Assembly (NCBI GenBank): GCA_019689955.1
Contig: JADGGM010000279.1
Coordinates: forward strand, 1 to 5,131
DNA length: 5,131 nt
Reading direction: 5' to 3'
DNA from: Gemmatimonadaceae bacterium
Lineage (GTDB): Bacteria > Gemmatimonadota > Gemmatimonadetes > Gemmatimonadales > Gemmatimonadaceae
Numbering within the stretch: position 1 is the first letter of the stretch; the number at the start of each line of letters is the position of its first letter. The translations under genes were made by a program, and so were the position numbers. The notes beneath the pieces were generated by a model, which did no database searches, had not been told where the DNA came from, and saw only the letters and a list, made by a program, of their open reading frames with translations. Positions 1 through 5,131 of this stretch are shown here, one piece after another.

Positions 1-882
1 GGCGTGGTGCTCGTCGCCCCGGAGCTGGCCGAGGCGGCGGGCGGGGCCGCGTGCCGCATCGTGGTGGACGCCCCCCACGAGGCGATGCTGCGCGTCCTCC
101 CCTCGCTCTACCCCGCGCCCCCGCGCGTTCCCGGGATTCACCCTACGGCCATCATCGGGCGCGGCGCGTCGCTCGGGCGCGACGTCGCCATCGGCCCGTA
201 CAGTGTGATTGGCGACGGCGCCGTGCTCGGCGACGGCGTGACCATCGGCGCGCACTGCACCATCGGCGCCGGCGTCCCCATCGGAGAGGGGAGCTGGCTC
301 GCCGACTCGGTGACGTTGTACAGCGGCGCCGTGATCGGGCGGCGCGTACGACTGCACGCCGGGGTGCGCGTCGCGTGCGACGGGTTCGGGTACGTGCAGA
401 CCCCCGCGCCCGCGGAGGCGGGGCGGGGCGGCATCGTGCACGAGAAGATCCCGCACGTGGGACGGTGCGTGATCGAGGACGACGTGGAGGTCGGGGCCAA
501 CTCGACCCTGGATCGCGGGAGCATCGACGACACGGTGATCGGAGCGGGGACCAAGATCGACAACCTCGTGCACGTCGCCCACAACGTGCGCATCGGGCGG
601 CTGTGCTTGATCATGGCGCAGGTGGGGATCGCGGGCTCGGTGCGCATCGGTGACGGGTGCATCCTCGCCGGGCAGGTCGGGGTGAGCGGACACCACACCG
701 TGGGGGACGGCGCACGCCTCGCGGCGCAGGCGGGCGTGTTCGGGGACATCCCGGCCGGAGAGACGTGGTCCGGGTACCCCGCGCGCCCGCACAAGGAGGC
801 GCTGCGGGCGCACGCGGCGCTGTTCAAGCTCGCCGGGATGATGCGGCGGATCGAGAAGTTGCTCGCGCGGGAGGACGCGTGA
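1..882 (+). CDS. lpxD: UDP-3-O-(3-hydroxyacyl)glucosamine N-acyltransferase LpxD (5'-truncated by window edge)
   Basis: LpxD transfers a 3-hydroxyacyl chain from acyl carrier protein to the 2-amino group of UDP-3-O-acyl-glucosamine, the third step of lipid A synthesis, in the cytoplasm as a homotrimer. The reading frame is open at the left edge. The 293 visible codons begin inside the N-terminal domain, and about 50-60 residues are missing compared with E. coli LpxD (341 aa). Numbering from the codon at position 4, residues 1-40 are the end of that domain. Residues 44-250 are a left-handed beta-helix of hexapeptide repeats (for example [20 protein letters not shown]). The family motif DGFGY is at 126-130. 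The catalytic histidine lies in VAHNV (His193, codon 580-582), matching E. coli His239. His230 in VSGHH probably matches the second conserved histidine. A helical tail, 263-292, ends the protein. The loop after DGFGY is about nine residues longer than in E. coli. Its stop overlaps the lpxC start. Confidence 0.96.
   Translation, partial: GVVLVAPELAEAAGGAACRIVVDAPHEAMLRVLPSLYPAPPRVPGIHPTAIIGRGASLGRDVAIGPYSVIGDGAVLGDGVTIGAHCTIGAGVPIGEGSWLADSVTLYSGAVIGRRVRLHAGVRVACDGFGYVQTPAPAEAGRGGIVHEKIPHVGRCVIEDDVEVGANSTLDRGSIDDTVIGAGTKIDNLVHVAHNVRIGRLCLIMAQVGIAGSVRIGDGCILAGQVGVSGHHTVGDGARLAAQAGVFGDIPAGETWSGYPARPHKEALRAHAALFKLAGMMRRIEKLLAREDA
869..874 (+). promoter_or_regulatory. Shine-Dalgarno for lpxC-fabZ
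   Basis: GGGAGG lies inside the last codons of lpxD, four bases before the GTG at 879. It supports that GTG as the start over upstream in-frame codons, which would read through lpxD in another frame. The spacing is slightly tight. Confidence 0.6.
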
Positions 883-2150
883 GCCCGCGTCACTCGATCG
901 CCGCGCCGGTGACGCTGGAGGGGATCGGCCTGCACCTCGGCCAACCGTGCCGCCTCACCTTTCGCCCGGCCGACGGCGGGGCGGGGATCAGCTTCCGGCG
1001 CGTCGACCTCCCCGACGCCCCCCCCATCCCCGCGCGCGTGGAGCACGCCGTGCTCACCGAGCGGCGGACCCAGCTCGGCGCGGGGGAGCACGCCTTCCAC
1101 ACCGTCGAGCACGTGCTCGCCGCGGTGATGGCGCACGAGATCGACGACCTCCTGATCGAGATGGACGGGCCCGAGCCCCCCATCCTCGACGGGAGCGCGC
1201 AGCCGTTCTTCGATGCACTCGCGCGGGCGGGGATTGCCGACCGGCCCGGGACCGTGCAGTATCTCGCGGTGCCGCGCCCGATCTCGGTCGTCGATGGCGA
1301 GTCGGCGTACGAGGTGCTGCCGGCGCCCTCGCTGTCGCTTAAGGTCACGATCGACTTCCCCCACCCCACGATCGGGTGCCAGACGTGCGACGTCGTCGTC
1401 ACCCCCGAGCTGTTCGCGCGGGAGCTGGCCGCGGCGCGCACCTTCGGCTTCCTGCGCGAGATGGACGCGCTCCTCGCCAAGGGGCTGATCAAGGGGGCGT
1501 CGACCGCCAACGCCGTGGTGCTCGACGACACCGGGCCCGTGGAGACGACGCTGCGCTGGCCCGACGAGTTCGTGCGACACAAGGCGATGGACTGCGTGGG
1601 GGACCTCGCGCTCGCCGGGTGCCGCGTGCGTGGGCGCGTGATCGCGATGAAACCGAGCCACCGCGGGACGGTGACGCTCGTGAAAGAGATGGTGAACCTC
1701 GCCGCGAAGGAGACGCGGATGTTCGGCATTGAAGAGATCATGAAGATCCTCCCCCACCGATACCCCTTCCTGCTCGTGGACCGGGTGCTCGAGATCGAGG
1801 AGCGGAAGCGGATCGTGGGGATCAAGAACGTCACGATCAACGAGCCGTTCTTCCAGGGGCATTTCCCCGGCCACCCGATCATGCCCGGCGTCCTCATCAT
1901 CGAGGCGATGGCGCAGGTGGGGGGGATGCTGCTCATGGGGACCGTGGACGATCCCGAGAGCAAGGTGGTCTACTTCATGTCGCTCGACAACGTGAAGTGG
2001 CGGAAGCCGGTGAAGCCGGGGGACCAGCTGCGCTTCGAGCTGGAGGTGCTCCAGATCCGCGGGCGCGTGTGCAAGATGCGCGGCGTGGCGAAGGTGGACG
2101 GCGAGGTGGTGTGCGAGGCGGACATGGGCGCGATGGTCATGGACCGATGA
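879..2150 (+). CDS. lpxC-fabZ: Bifunctional LpxC-FabZ: UDP-3-O-acyl-GlcNAc deacetylase / 3-hydroxyacyl-ACP dehydratase
   Basis: This is a fusion of 423 residues. The N-terminal part (1 to about 280) is LpxC, the zinc enzyme that removes acetate from UDP-3-O-acyl-GlcNAc, the committed step of lipid A synthesis. Visible motifs are GLHLG (17-21), TVEHVLAA with the base Glu77 and zinc ligand His78, LDGS (103-106), RTFGF (187-191), [15 protein letters not shown] with zinc ligands His234 and Asp238 plus Lys235 and Asp242, and the catalytic His261 in PSHRGT. The Gly before this histidine in E. coli (SGH) is Ser here. Residues 281-423 are FabZ, which dehydrates 3-hydroxyacyl-ACP in fatty acid elongation. 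It has [11 protein letters not shown] (292-302), QGHFPGHP with catalytic His328, and IIEAMAQ with catalytic Glu342. The start is the GTG overlapping the lpxD stop (GTGA), and residue 2 onward matches the LpxC N-terminus. Such fusions are known in Bacteroidota and Gemmatimonadota. All key residues are present in both halves, so both activities are expected. Confidence 0.97.
   Translation: MSPRHSIAAPVTLEGIGLHLGQPCRLTFRPADGGAGISFRRVDLPDAPPIPARVEHAVLTERRTQLGAGEHAFHTVEHVLAAVMAHEIDDLLIEMDGPEPPILDGSAQPFFDALARAGIADRPGTVQYLAVPRPISVVDGESAYEVLPAPSLSLKVTIDFPHPTIGCQTCDVVVTPELFARELAAARTFGFLREMDALLAKGLIKGASTANAVVLDDTGPVETTLRWPDEFVRHKAMDCVGDLALAGCRVRGRVIAMKPSHRGTVTLVKEMVNLAAKETRMFGIEEIMKILPHRYPFLLVDRVLEIEERKRIVGIKNVTINEPFFQGHFPGHPIMPGVLIIEAMAQVGGMLLMGTVDDPESKVVYFMSLDNVKWRKPVKPGDQLRFELEVLQIRGRVCKMRGVAKVDGEVVCEADMGAMVMDR
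1707..1712 (+). promoter_or_regulatory. Possible internal Shine-Dalgarno before the FabZ domain
   Basis: AAGGAG lies six bases before the in-frame ATG at 1719, exactly where the FabZ domain begins. The bases encode Lys-Glu using the GC-preferred codons, so chance is a real alternative. If functional, it would let ribosomes start a free FabZ from the fusion message. Confidence 0.35.
1719..2150 (+). other. fabZ: FabZ domain of the fusion, possibly also made as a free protein
   Basis: From Met281 of the fusion to the stop is a 143-residue stretch that would be a whole FabZ by itself; E. coli FabZ is 151 aa. It opens with [17 protein letters not shown], the normal beginning of the hot-dog fold, and keeps the His328/Glu342 dyad (His48 and Glu62 if counted from this Met). 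A strong Shine-Dalgarno sits six bases upstream. The domain is certain; an independent translation start is inference. Confidence 0.5.
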
Positions 2151-2923
2151 GCACGCGCATCGACCCAACGGCGACGATCGACCCCAGCGCCCAGATCGGC
2201 GCCGACGTTCAGATCGGCGCGCACGCGATCGTGGGGCCCGGCTGCGTGGTCGGCGACTGCTGCGTGCTCGCGCCGCGCGCGACGCTCGAGCGGAACGTGC
2301 GCCTCGCCCCCGGGGTGCGCGTCGGCATCGGCTCGGTGATCGGCGGCGATCCGCAGGACCTCAAGTTCCAGGGGGAAGAGACGTGGGTGGAGATCGGCGA
2401 GGGGACGGTGATCCGCGAGTACGCGACGATCAACCGCGGCACCGCCGAATCGTACCGCACCACGGTGGGGAAAGGGTGCTTCATCATGACCTACGTGCAC
2501 CTCGCGCACGACTGTCACGTGGGGGATGGCGTGATCATCTCCAACGCCACGCAGATCGCGGGGCACGTGACCGTGGAGGACCGAGCGATCATCTCGGGGC
2601 TCGTGGCCGTGCACCAGTTCGTGCGGATCGGGGCGTTCAGCTTCATCGGGGGCGCGTCGCGCGTGCCCAAGGACATCCCGCCGTACCTCAAGGCGGTGGG
2701 GAACCCGGTGAAGCTGTACGGGCTGAACAGCGTCGGCCTGCAGCGCGCCAACTTCGACCCGGCGGTGCTGCGGGAGCTGAAGCGCGCGTACCGGCTCTTC
2801 TTCCGCTCGGAGCTCAACGTGTCGCAGGCGATGGAGCGCGCGCGGCAGGAGCTGGTGATGTGCCCCGAGGTGGAGCACTTCCTGGAGTTCGTGGGGCAGA
2901 GCGCGCGCGGAGTGGTGATGTGA
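2147..2923 (+). CDS. lpxA: Acyl-ACP--UDP-N-acetylglucosamine O-acyltransferase LpxA
   Basis: LpxA starts lipid A synthesis by moving a 3-hydroxyacyl chain from ACP to the 3-position of UDP-GlcNAc (or to the 3-amino group of UDP-GlcNAc3N in some species). It acts as a cytoplasmic homotrimer. The 258 residues compare with 262 in E. coli. Residues 4-185 form the left-handed beta-helix of hexapeptide repeats, followed by a helical C-terminal domain. Conserved features are QDLKF (70-74), RGT (97-99), HLAHDC with catalytic His121, AGH with His140, AVHQF with His156, IPPY (177-180), and Arg200 in GLQRANF. The Arg that follows it in E. coli (Arg205) is Ala201 here. Gly169 aligns with the E. coli acyl-chain ruler Gly173, which favours a long chain. 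The ATG overlaps the lpxC-fabZ stop as ATGA. Only a weak GGA (2141-2143) precedes it, so translation is probably coupled to the upstream gene. Confidence 0.97.
   Translation: MSTRIDPTATIDPSAQIGADVQIGAHAIVGPGCVVGDCCVLAPRATLERNVRLAPGVRVGIGSVIGGDPQDLKFQGEETWVEIGEGTVIREYATINRGTAESYRTTVGKGCFIMTYVHLAHDCHVGDGVIISNATQIAGHVTVEDRAIISGLVAVHQFVRIGAFSFIGGASRVPKDIPPYLKAVGNPVKLYGLNSVGLQRANFDPAVLRELKRAYRLFFRSELNVSQAMERARQELVMCPEVEHFLEFVGQSARGVVM
2909..2914 (+). promoter_or_regulatory. Shine-Dalgarno for the Gfo/Idh/MocA gene
   Basis: GGAGTG sits in the last codons of lpxA, five bases before the GTG at 2920. It supports that GTG as the start, which also places the Rossmann strand at the expected distance from the N-terminus. 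Confidence 0.5.
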
Positions 2924-3930
2924 GCGCGCCGATCCGCGTGGGCGTGGTGGGGGCCGGGGCGCTCGGCTACCACCACGTCCGCATCCTGCGCGACCTCCCC
3001 GGGGCCGCGCTCGCCGGGTTCCACGAGACCGACCCCGCGCGCGCCGCGAAGGTGTCCGCGGAGCTCGGCGTGCGCGCGACCGGATCGCTCGACGAGCTGC
3101 TCGATGCCGTCGATGCGGTGACGGTGGTCGTCCCGACCCCCGCGCACCACGCCGTGGCCAAGCGCGCGCTGGAGCGCGGGGTGCACGTGCTGATCGAGAA
3201 GCCGATCGCCGCGACGCTGGCCGAGGCGGATGACCTGCTCGAGACCGCCGCACGCTCGGGGGCGATCGTGCAGACCGGGCACGTGGAGCGGTTCAACCGC
3301 GCCATTCGCGCCGCGCTCCCGTACATCGCGACGCCGCTGTTCGTGGAGAGCAACCGCCTCGCCCCGTTCAACCCGCGCGGCGCCGACGTGGCCGTGGTGC
3401 TCGACCTCATGATCCACGACATCGACCTCGTGCGCACGCTCGTCGGCGGCGCGGTGACCGCGCTCGCCGCGTCGGGGGTGCCGGTGCTGACGCCGTCGGT
3501 GGACATCGCGAACGCGCGGCTGACGTTCGAGACGGGGGCGGTGGCGAACATCACCGCGAGCCGCGTGTCGCGCGACCGGTTCCGGAAGCTCCGCGTCTTC
3601 CAGCGGAGCGGTTATCTCTCGCTCGACCTGGCGCAGGGGACCGGGGAGTTCTTCCGGTTGCGCGACGGGCTGGACGTGGCCGCGCTGGCCGCGGCGCCGC
3701 GGCAGCTCGAGGAGTTCATGGAGCGCGTGCCGCTGGAGGCGCCCGAGGGGGAGCCGCTGCGGCTCGAGTTCGAGAGCTTCCTGGCCGCGGTGGCGGGGAG
3801 CGCCCCGGTGCTGGTGAGCGGCGAAGCCGGGCGCGAGGCGCTCGCGCTCGCGCTGCGCATCATGCAGGAGATCGAGCGCGGGATGCCCGCCTTCGTCCAC
3901 CCGCCGAGCGCGAGGGCCCCTGGTGCGTGA
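2920..3930 (+). CDS. Gfo/Idh/MocA family NAD(P)-dependent oxidoreductase, GnnA-like
   Basis: The 336-residue protein has the two domains of this sugar dehydrogenase family. Residues 4-125 are a Rossmann fold with the glycine motif GAGALG (11-16). Acidic residues at the end of the second strand (FHETD, 34-38) suggest NAD rather than NADP. The family motif EKP is at 93-95, with Lys94 the usual catalytic lysine. Residues from about 126 form the C-terminal alpha/beta domain, with the active-site segment DLMIHDIDL (162-170), including Asp162 and His166. GHVERFNRA (120-128) is also characteristic. A proline-rich tail ends the protein. Its place between lpxA and lpxB matches gnnA of Acidithiobacillus ferrooxidans, whose product oxidises the 3-OH of UDP-GlcNAc before GnnB transaminates it, giving amide-linked lipid A chains. 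No GnnB-type aminotransferase is next to it here, so the substrate is unproven. Another UDP-sugar or lipid A precursor is possible. GTG start overlaps the lpxA stop (GTGA). Confidence 0.9.
   Translation: MSAPIRVGVVGAGALGYHHVRILRDLPGAALAGFHETDPARAAKVSAELGVRATGSLDELLDAVDAVTVVVPTPAHHAVAKRALERGVHVLIEKPIAATLAEADDLLETAARSGAIVQTGHVERFNRAIRAALPYIATPLFVESNRLAPFNPRGADVAVVLDLMIHDIDLVRTLVGGAVTALAASGVPVLTPSVDIANARLTFETGAVANITASRVSRDRFRKLRVFQRSGYLSLDLAQGTGEFFRLRDGLDVAALAAAPRQLEEFMERVPLEAPEGEPLRLEFESFLAAVAGSAPVLVSGEAGREALALALRIMQEIERGMPAFVHPPSARAPGA
3912..3916 (+). promoter_or_regulatory. Shine-Dalgarno for lpxB
   Basis: GAGGG ends six bases before the GTG at 3923, inside the end of the oxidoreductase gene. 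It favours this GTG over the GTG at 3932. Confidence 0.55.
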
Positions 3931-5038
3931 CGTGCTGCTCGTCGCCGGCGAGACGTCCGGCGACCTGCACGCTTCCGGAGTCGCCGCGGCGCTCGCGCGC
4001 CGCGCGCCGGAGCGTGCCCTGGTGGGGATCGGCGGGGACCGCATGGCCGCCGCCGGCGTGACGCTGCTGGAGCACACCGACCGCCTGGCCGTGATGGGGT
4101 TCGCGGAGGTGCTGGCGCACATCCCACGGCACTATCAGTTGCTGCGCGCGCTCCGGCGCCGGCTGGCGAGCGGGCGCGTGGGGCTCGTGATCCTCGTCGA
4201 CTACCCGGGGTTCAACCTGAAGGTCGCCGCCGCGGCGCGCGCGGCGGGGGTCCCCGTGCTGTACTACATCACGCCGCAGGTGTGGGCGTGGGGGGCCGGG
4301 CGGTTGGCGACGATGGCGCGGACCGTCACGCGCGCCGCGGTCATCCTCCCCTTCGAGGAGGAGCTCCTGCGCCGCCACGGGATCGCGGCGACGTTCGTGG
4401 GGCACCCGCTGCTCGACCGCGCGGCGCACGACTTCCCCGACCGCGCGGCCGCGCGGAAGGAGCTGGGGCTCCCCGAGGACGCGCCGGTGCTCGCGCTCTT
4501 TCCGGGGAGCCGCGCGCAGGAGATCGCGCGTCACCTCGACCGCTTCGTGGCCACGGCGCGCATGCTGGAGCAGCGCGTGCCGGGGCTCCGCCCGGTGGTG
4601 AGCGTGGCGCCGGGGATCACCCTCGACCCGGCGCGCTGCCCGTACCCGCTGGTGCACTCCGCATCGTTCACCGTGTGGCGCGCGGCGGACGCCGCGCTCT
4701 CCAAGAGCGGCACGTCCACGCTCGAGGCCGCGGTGGCGGGGTGCCCGCTCATCGTCGCGTACCGCACCGGCGCGCTGAGCTACGCGATTGCCAAGCGCGT
4801 GGTGACGATCCCGCACATCGGGCTCGTGAACGTCGTCGCGGGGCGGCGCGTGGCGCCGGAGTTCATCCAGGACTCCGTGGAGCCCGCGGCGATGGCGGAC
4901 GCGCTCGTGCCGCTGCTCGATCACGGGAGCGCGGAGCGGCGCACGATGCTGGAGGGGCTCGCGCAGGTGCGCGCGCGGCTCGGCGAACCGGGAGCGGCCG
5001 AGCGCGTGGCCGCGATCGCCCTCGAGATGGTACAATGA
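3923..5038 (+). CDS. lpxB: Lipid-A-disaccharide synthase LpxB
   Basis: LpxB is a GT19-family glycosyltransferase that condenses UDP-2,3-diacylglucosamine with 2,3-diacylglucosamine 1-phosphate (lipid X) into the beta-1',6-linked disaccharide at the inner membrane surface. It has 371 residues (E. coli 382) and is complete. Motifs in order are VAGETSGDLHA (7-17), IGGDRM (36-41), LAVMGFAEVL (55-64), VDYPGFN (92-98), YYITPQVWAWG (114-124), VGHPLLD (159-165), FPGSRAQEI (193-201, with Arg197 probably matching the essential E. coli Arg201), SKSGTSTLEAAVAGCP (260-275), the nucleotide-binding region, and IGLVNVVAGRRVAPEFIQD (299-317). The usual second Asp of E. coli DAPDFN is Gly, which appears to be a common family variant. 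The GTG at 3923 overlaps the preceding gene by 8 bp and places GETSGD about eight residues from the N-terminus, as is normal. The stop overlaps the next gene's ATG. Confidence 0.97.
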   Translation: MRDVLLVAGETSGDLHASGVAAALARRAPERALVGIGGDRMAAAGVTLLEHTDRLAVMGFAEVLAHIPRHYQLLRALRRRLASGRVGLVILVDYPGFNLKVAAAARAAGVPVLYYITPQVWAWGAGRLATMARTVTRAAVILPFEEELLRRHGIAATFVGHPLLDRAAHDFPDRAAARKELGLPEDAPVLALFPGSRAQEIARHLDRFVATARMLEQRVPGLRPVVSVAPGITLDPARCPYPLVHSASFTVWRAADAALSKSGTSTLEAAVAGCPLIVAYRTGALSYAIAKRVVTIPHIGLVNVVAGRRVAPEFIQDSVEPAAMADALVPLLDHGSAERRTMLEGLAQVRARLGEPGAAERVAAIALEMVQ

Positions 5039-5131
5039 GCGGAGCGCGCGACGCGGAGGCGCGCCGGGCCCGGCGCATCGCGTGGATCGTGCGCGTGGGG
5101 AGGCTCGTGCTGCGCGTGCTCGCCTCGACGT
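5035..5131 (+). CDS. Start of a downstream operon gene, possibly a DUF374/LpxL-like acyltransferase (3'-truncated by window edge)
   Basis: An ATG overlapping the lpxB stop (ATGA) opens a frame that stays open to the edge, giving 32 codons. The visible N-terminus is Arg-rich (MSGARDAEARRARRIAW), followed by an amphipathic or hydrophobic stretch (IVRVGRLVLRVLAST). A basic segment leading into a hydrophobic helix and ending in a Ser-Thr is how small membrane-associated acyltransferases of the DUF374 lysophospholipid acyltransferase group often begin. Such a gene after lpxB would fit late acylation of lipid A. Too little is visible for recognition by motif, since no HX4D box has been reached, so the product is inference from position and N-terminal character. 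A short hydrophobic protein of another type is possible. Only a weak GAG (5024-5026) precedes the ATG, suggesting coupling to lpxB. Confidence 0.5.
   Translation, partial: MSGARDAEARRARRIAWIVRVGRLVLRVLAST

Noticed and set aside
657..878. Upstream extension of the lpxC-fabZ frame
   Set aside because: This stretch is the +2/+3 frame of lpxD. The translation is Arg/Gly-rich with no LpxC homology, and the GTG at 879 with its Shine-Dalgarno gives the normal LpxC N-terminus.
1997..2146. Upstream extension of the lpxA frame
   Set aside because: It overlaps the FabZ domain out of frame. LpxA similarity begins at the ATG at 2147.
138..2168. Long antisense open frame on the - strand (676 codons)
   Set aside because: It lies opposite lpxD and lpxC-fabZ, whose conserved motifs are unmistakable. 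Its translation is low-complexity (rich in His, Arg, Pro and Ala), as expected for a shadow frame in GC-rich DNA.
2147..2700. Possible duplication between lpxD and lpxA because both carry hexapeptide repeats
   Set aside because: Shared left-handed beta-helix architecture is an ancient family feature. The two are distinct enzymes with different motifs and no sign of recent duplication.
2515..4122. Second long antisense frame (535 codons)
   Set aside because: It is opposite lpxA, the oxidoreductase and lpxB, has biased composition, no recognisable motif, and crosses gene boundaries.
4441..4456. Perfect 16 bp palindrome of CG-rich sequence containing GCGGCCGC
   Set aside because: It is inside lpxB, encodes ordinary residues (Arg-Ala-Ala-Ala-Arg), has no loop or T-tract, and such palindromes are common by chance at this GC content.
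5031..5036. TACAAT resembling a -10 promoter box at the end of lpxB
   Set aside because: No -35-like hexamer is found at the proper distance upstream, and any start would fall inside the next gene's coding region. It is a chance AT-richer spot at the ATGA overlap.

Overview
The window is very GC-rich (visibly around 70%, with G or C at nearly every third codon position) and is coding almost from edge to edge on the + strand. It holds the core of a lipid A (Raetz pathway) operon, so the host is a Gram-negative, lipopolysaccharide-making bacterium. The combination of an lpxC-fabZ gene fusion, a Gfo/Idh/MocA oxidoreductase between lpxA and lpxB, and extreme GC content points to a Gemmatimonadota-like organism. 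A high-GC Rhodothermia/Bacteroidota-related lineage is the main alternative, because that group also carries the fusion. This placement is inference; no rRNA or other marker gene is present.

Layout: lpxD (5' end outside the window, 1-882), lpxC-fabZ fusion (879-2150), lpxA (2147-2923), a GnnA-like Gfo/Idh/MocA oxidoreductase (2920-3930), lpxB (3923-5038), and the first 32 codons of one more gene (5035 to the edge), possibly a membrane acyltransferase. Every junction is a stop/start overlap (4 bp GTGA or ATGA, or 8 bp before lpxB). There is no intergenic space and no sign of an internal promoter or terminator, so one polycistronic message with translational coupling is the natural reading.

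How the genes work together: LpxA puts the first 3-hydroxyacyl chain on UDP-GlcNAc (or a UDP-GlcNAc variant). The LpxC half of the fusion removes the N-acetyl group, LpxD adds the N-linked 3-hydroxyacyl chain, and LpxB joins lipid X to UDP-2,3-diacyl-GlcN to make the disaccharide. The FabZ half draws on the same 3-hydroxyacyl-ACP pool for fatty acid elongation, so the fusion ties lipid A synthesis to phospholipid synthesis. The step between LpxD and LpxB (LpxH, LpxI or LpxG) is not encoded here. The oxidoreductase occupies the place where some bacteria have gnnA-gnnB or lpxI.

I found no mobile element, CRISPR array, RNA gene or defence system. The points most worth a second look are the GnnA-like enzyme without an adjacent aminotransferase, the linker-less LpxC-FabZ fusion, and a well-placed internal Shine-Dalgarno and ATG exactly at the start of the FabZ domain.
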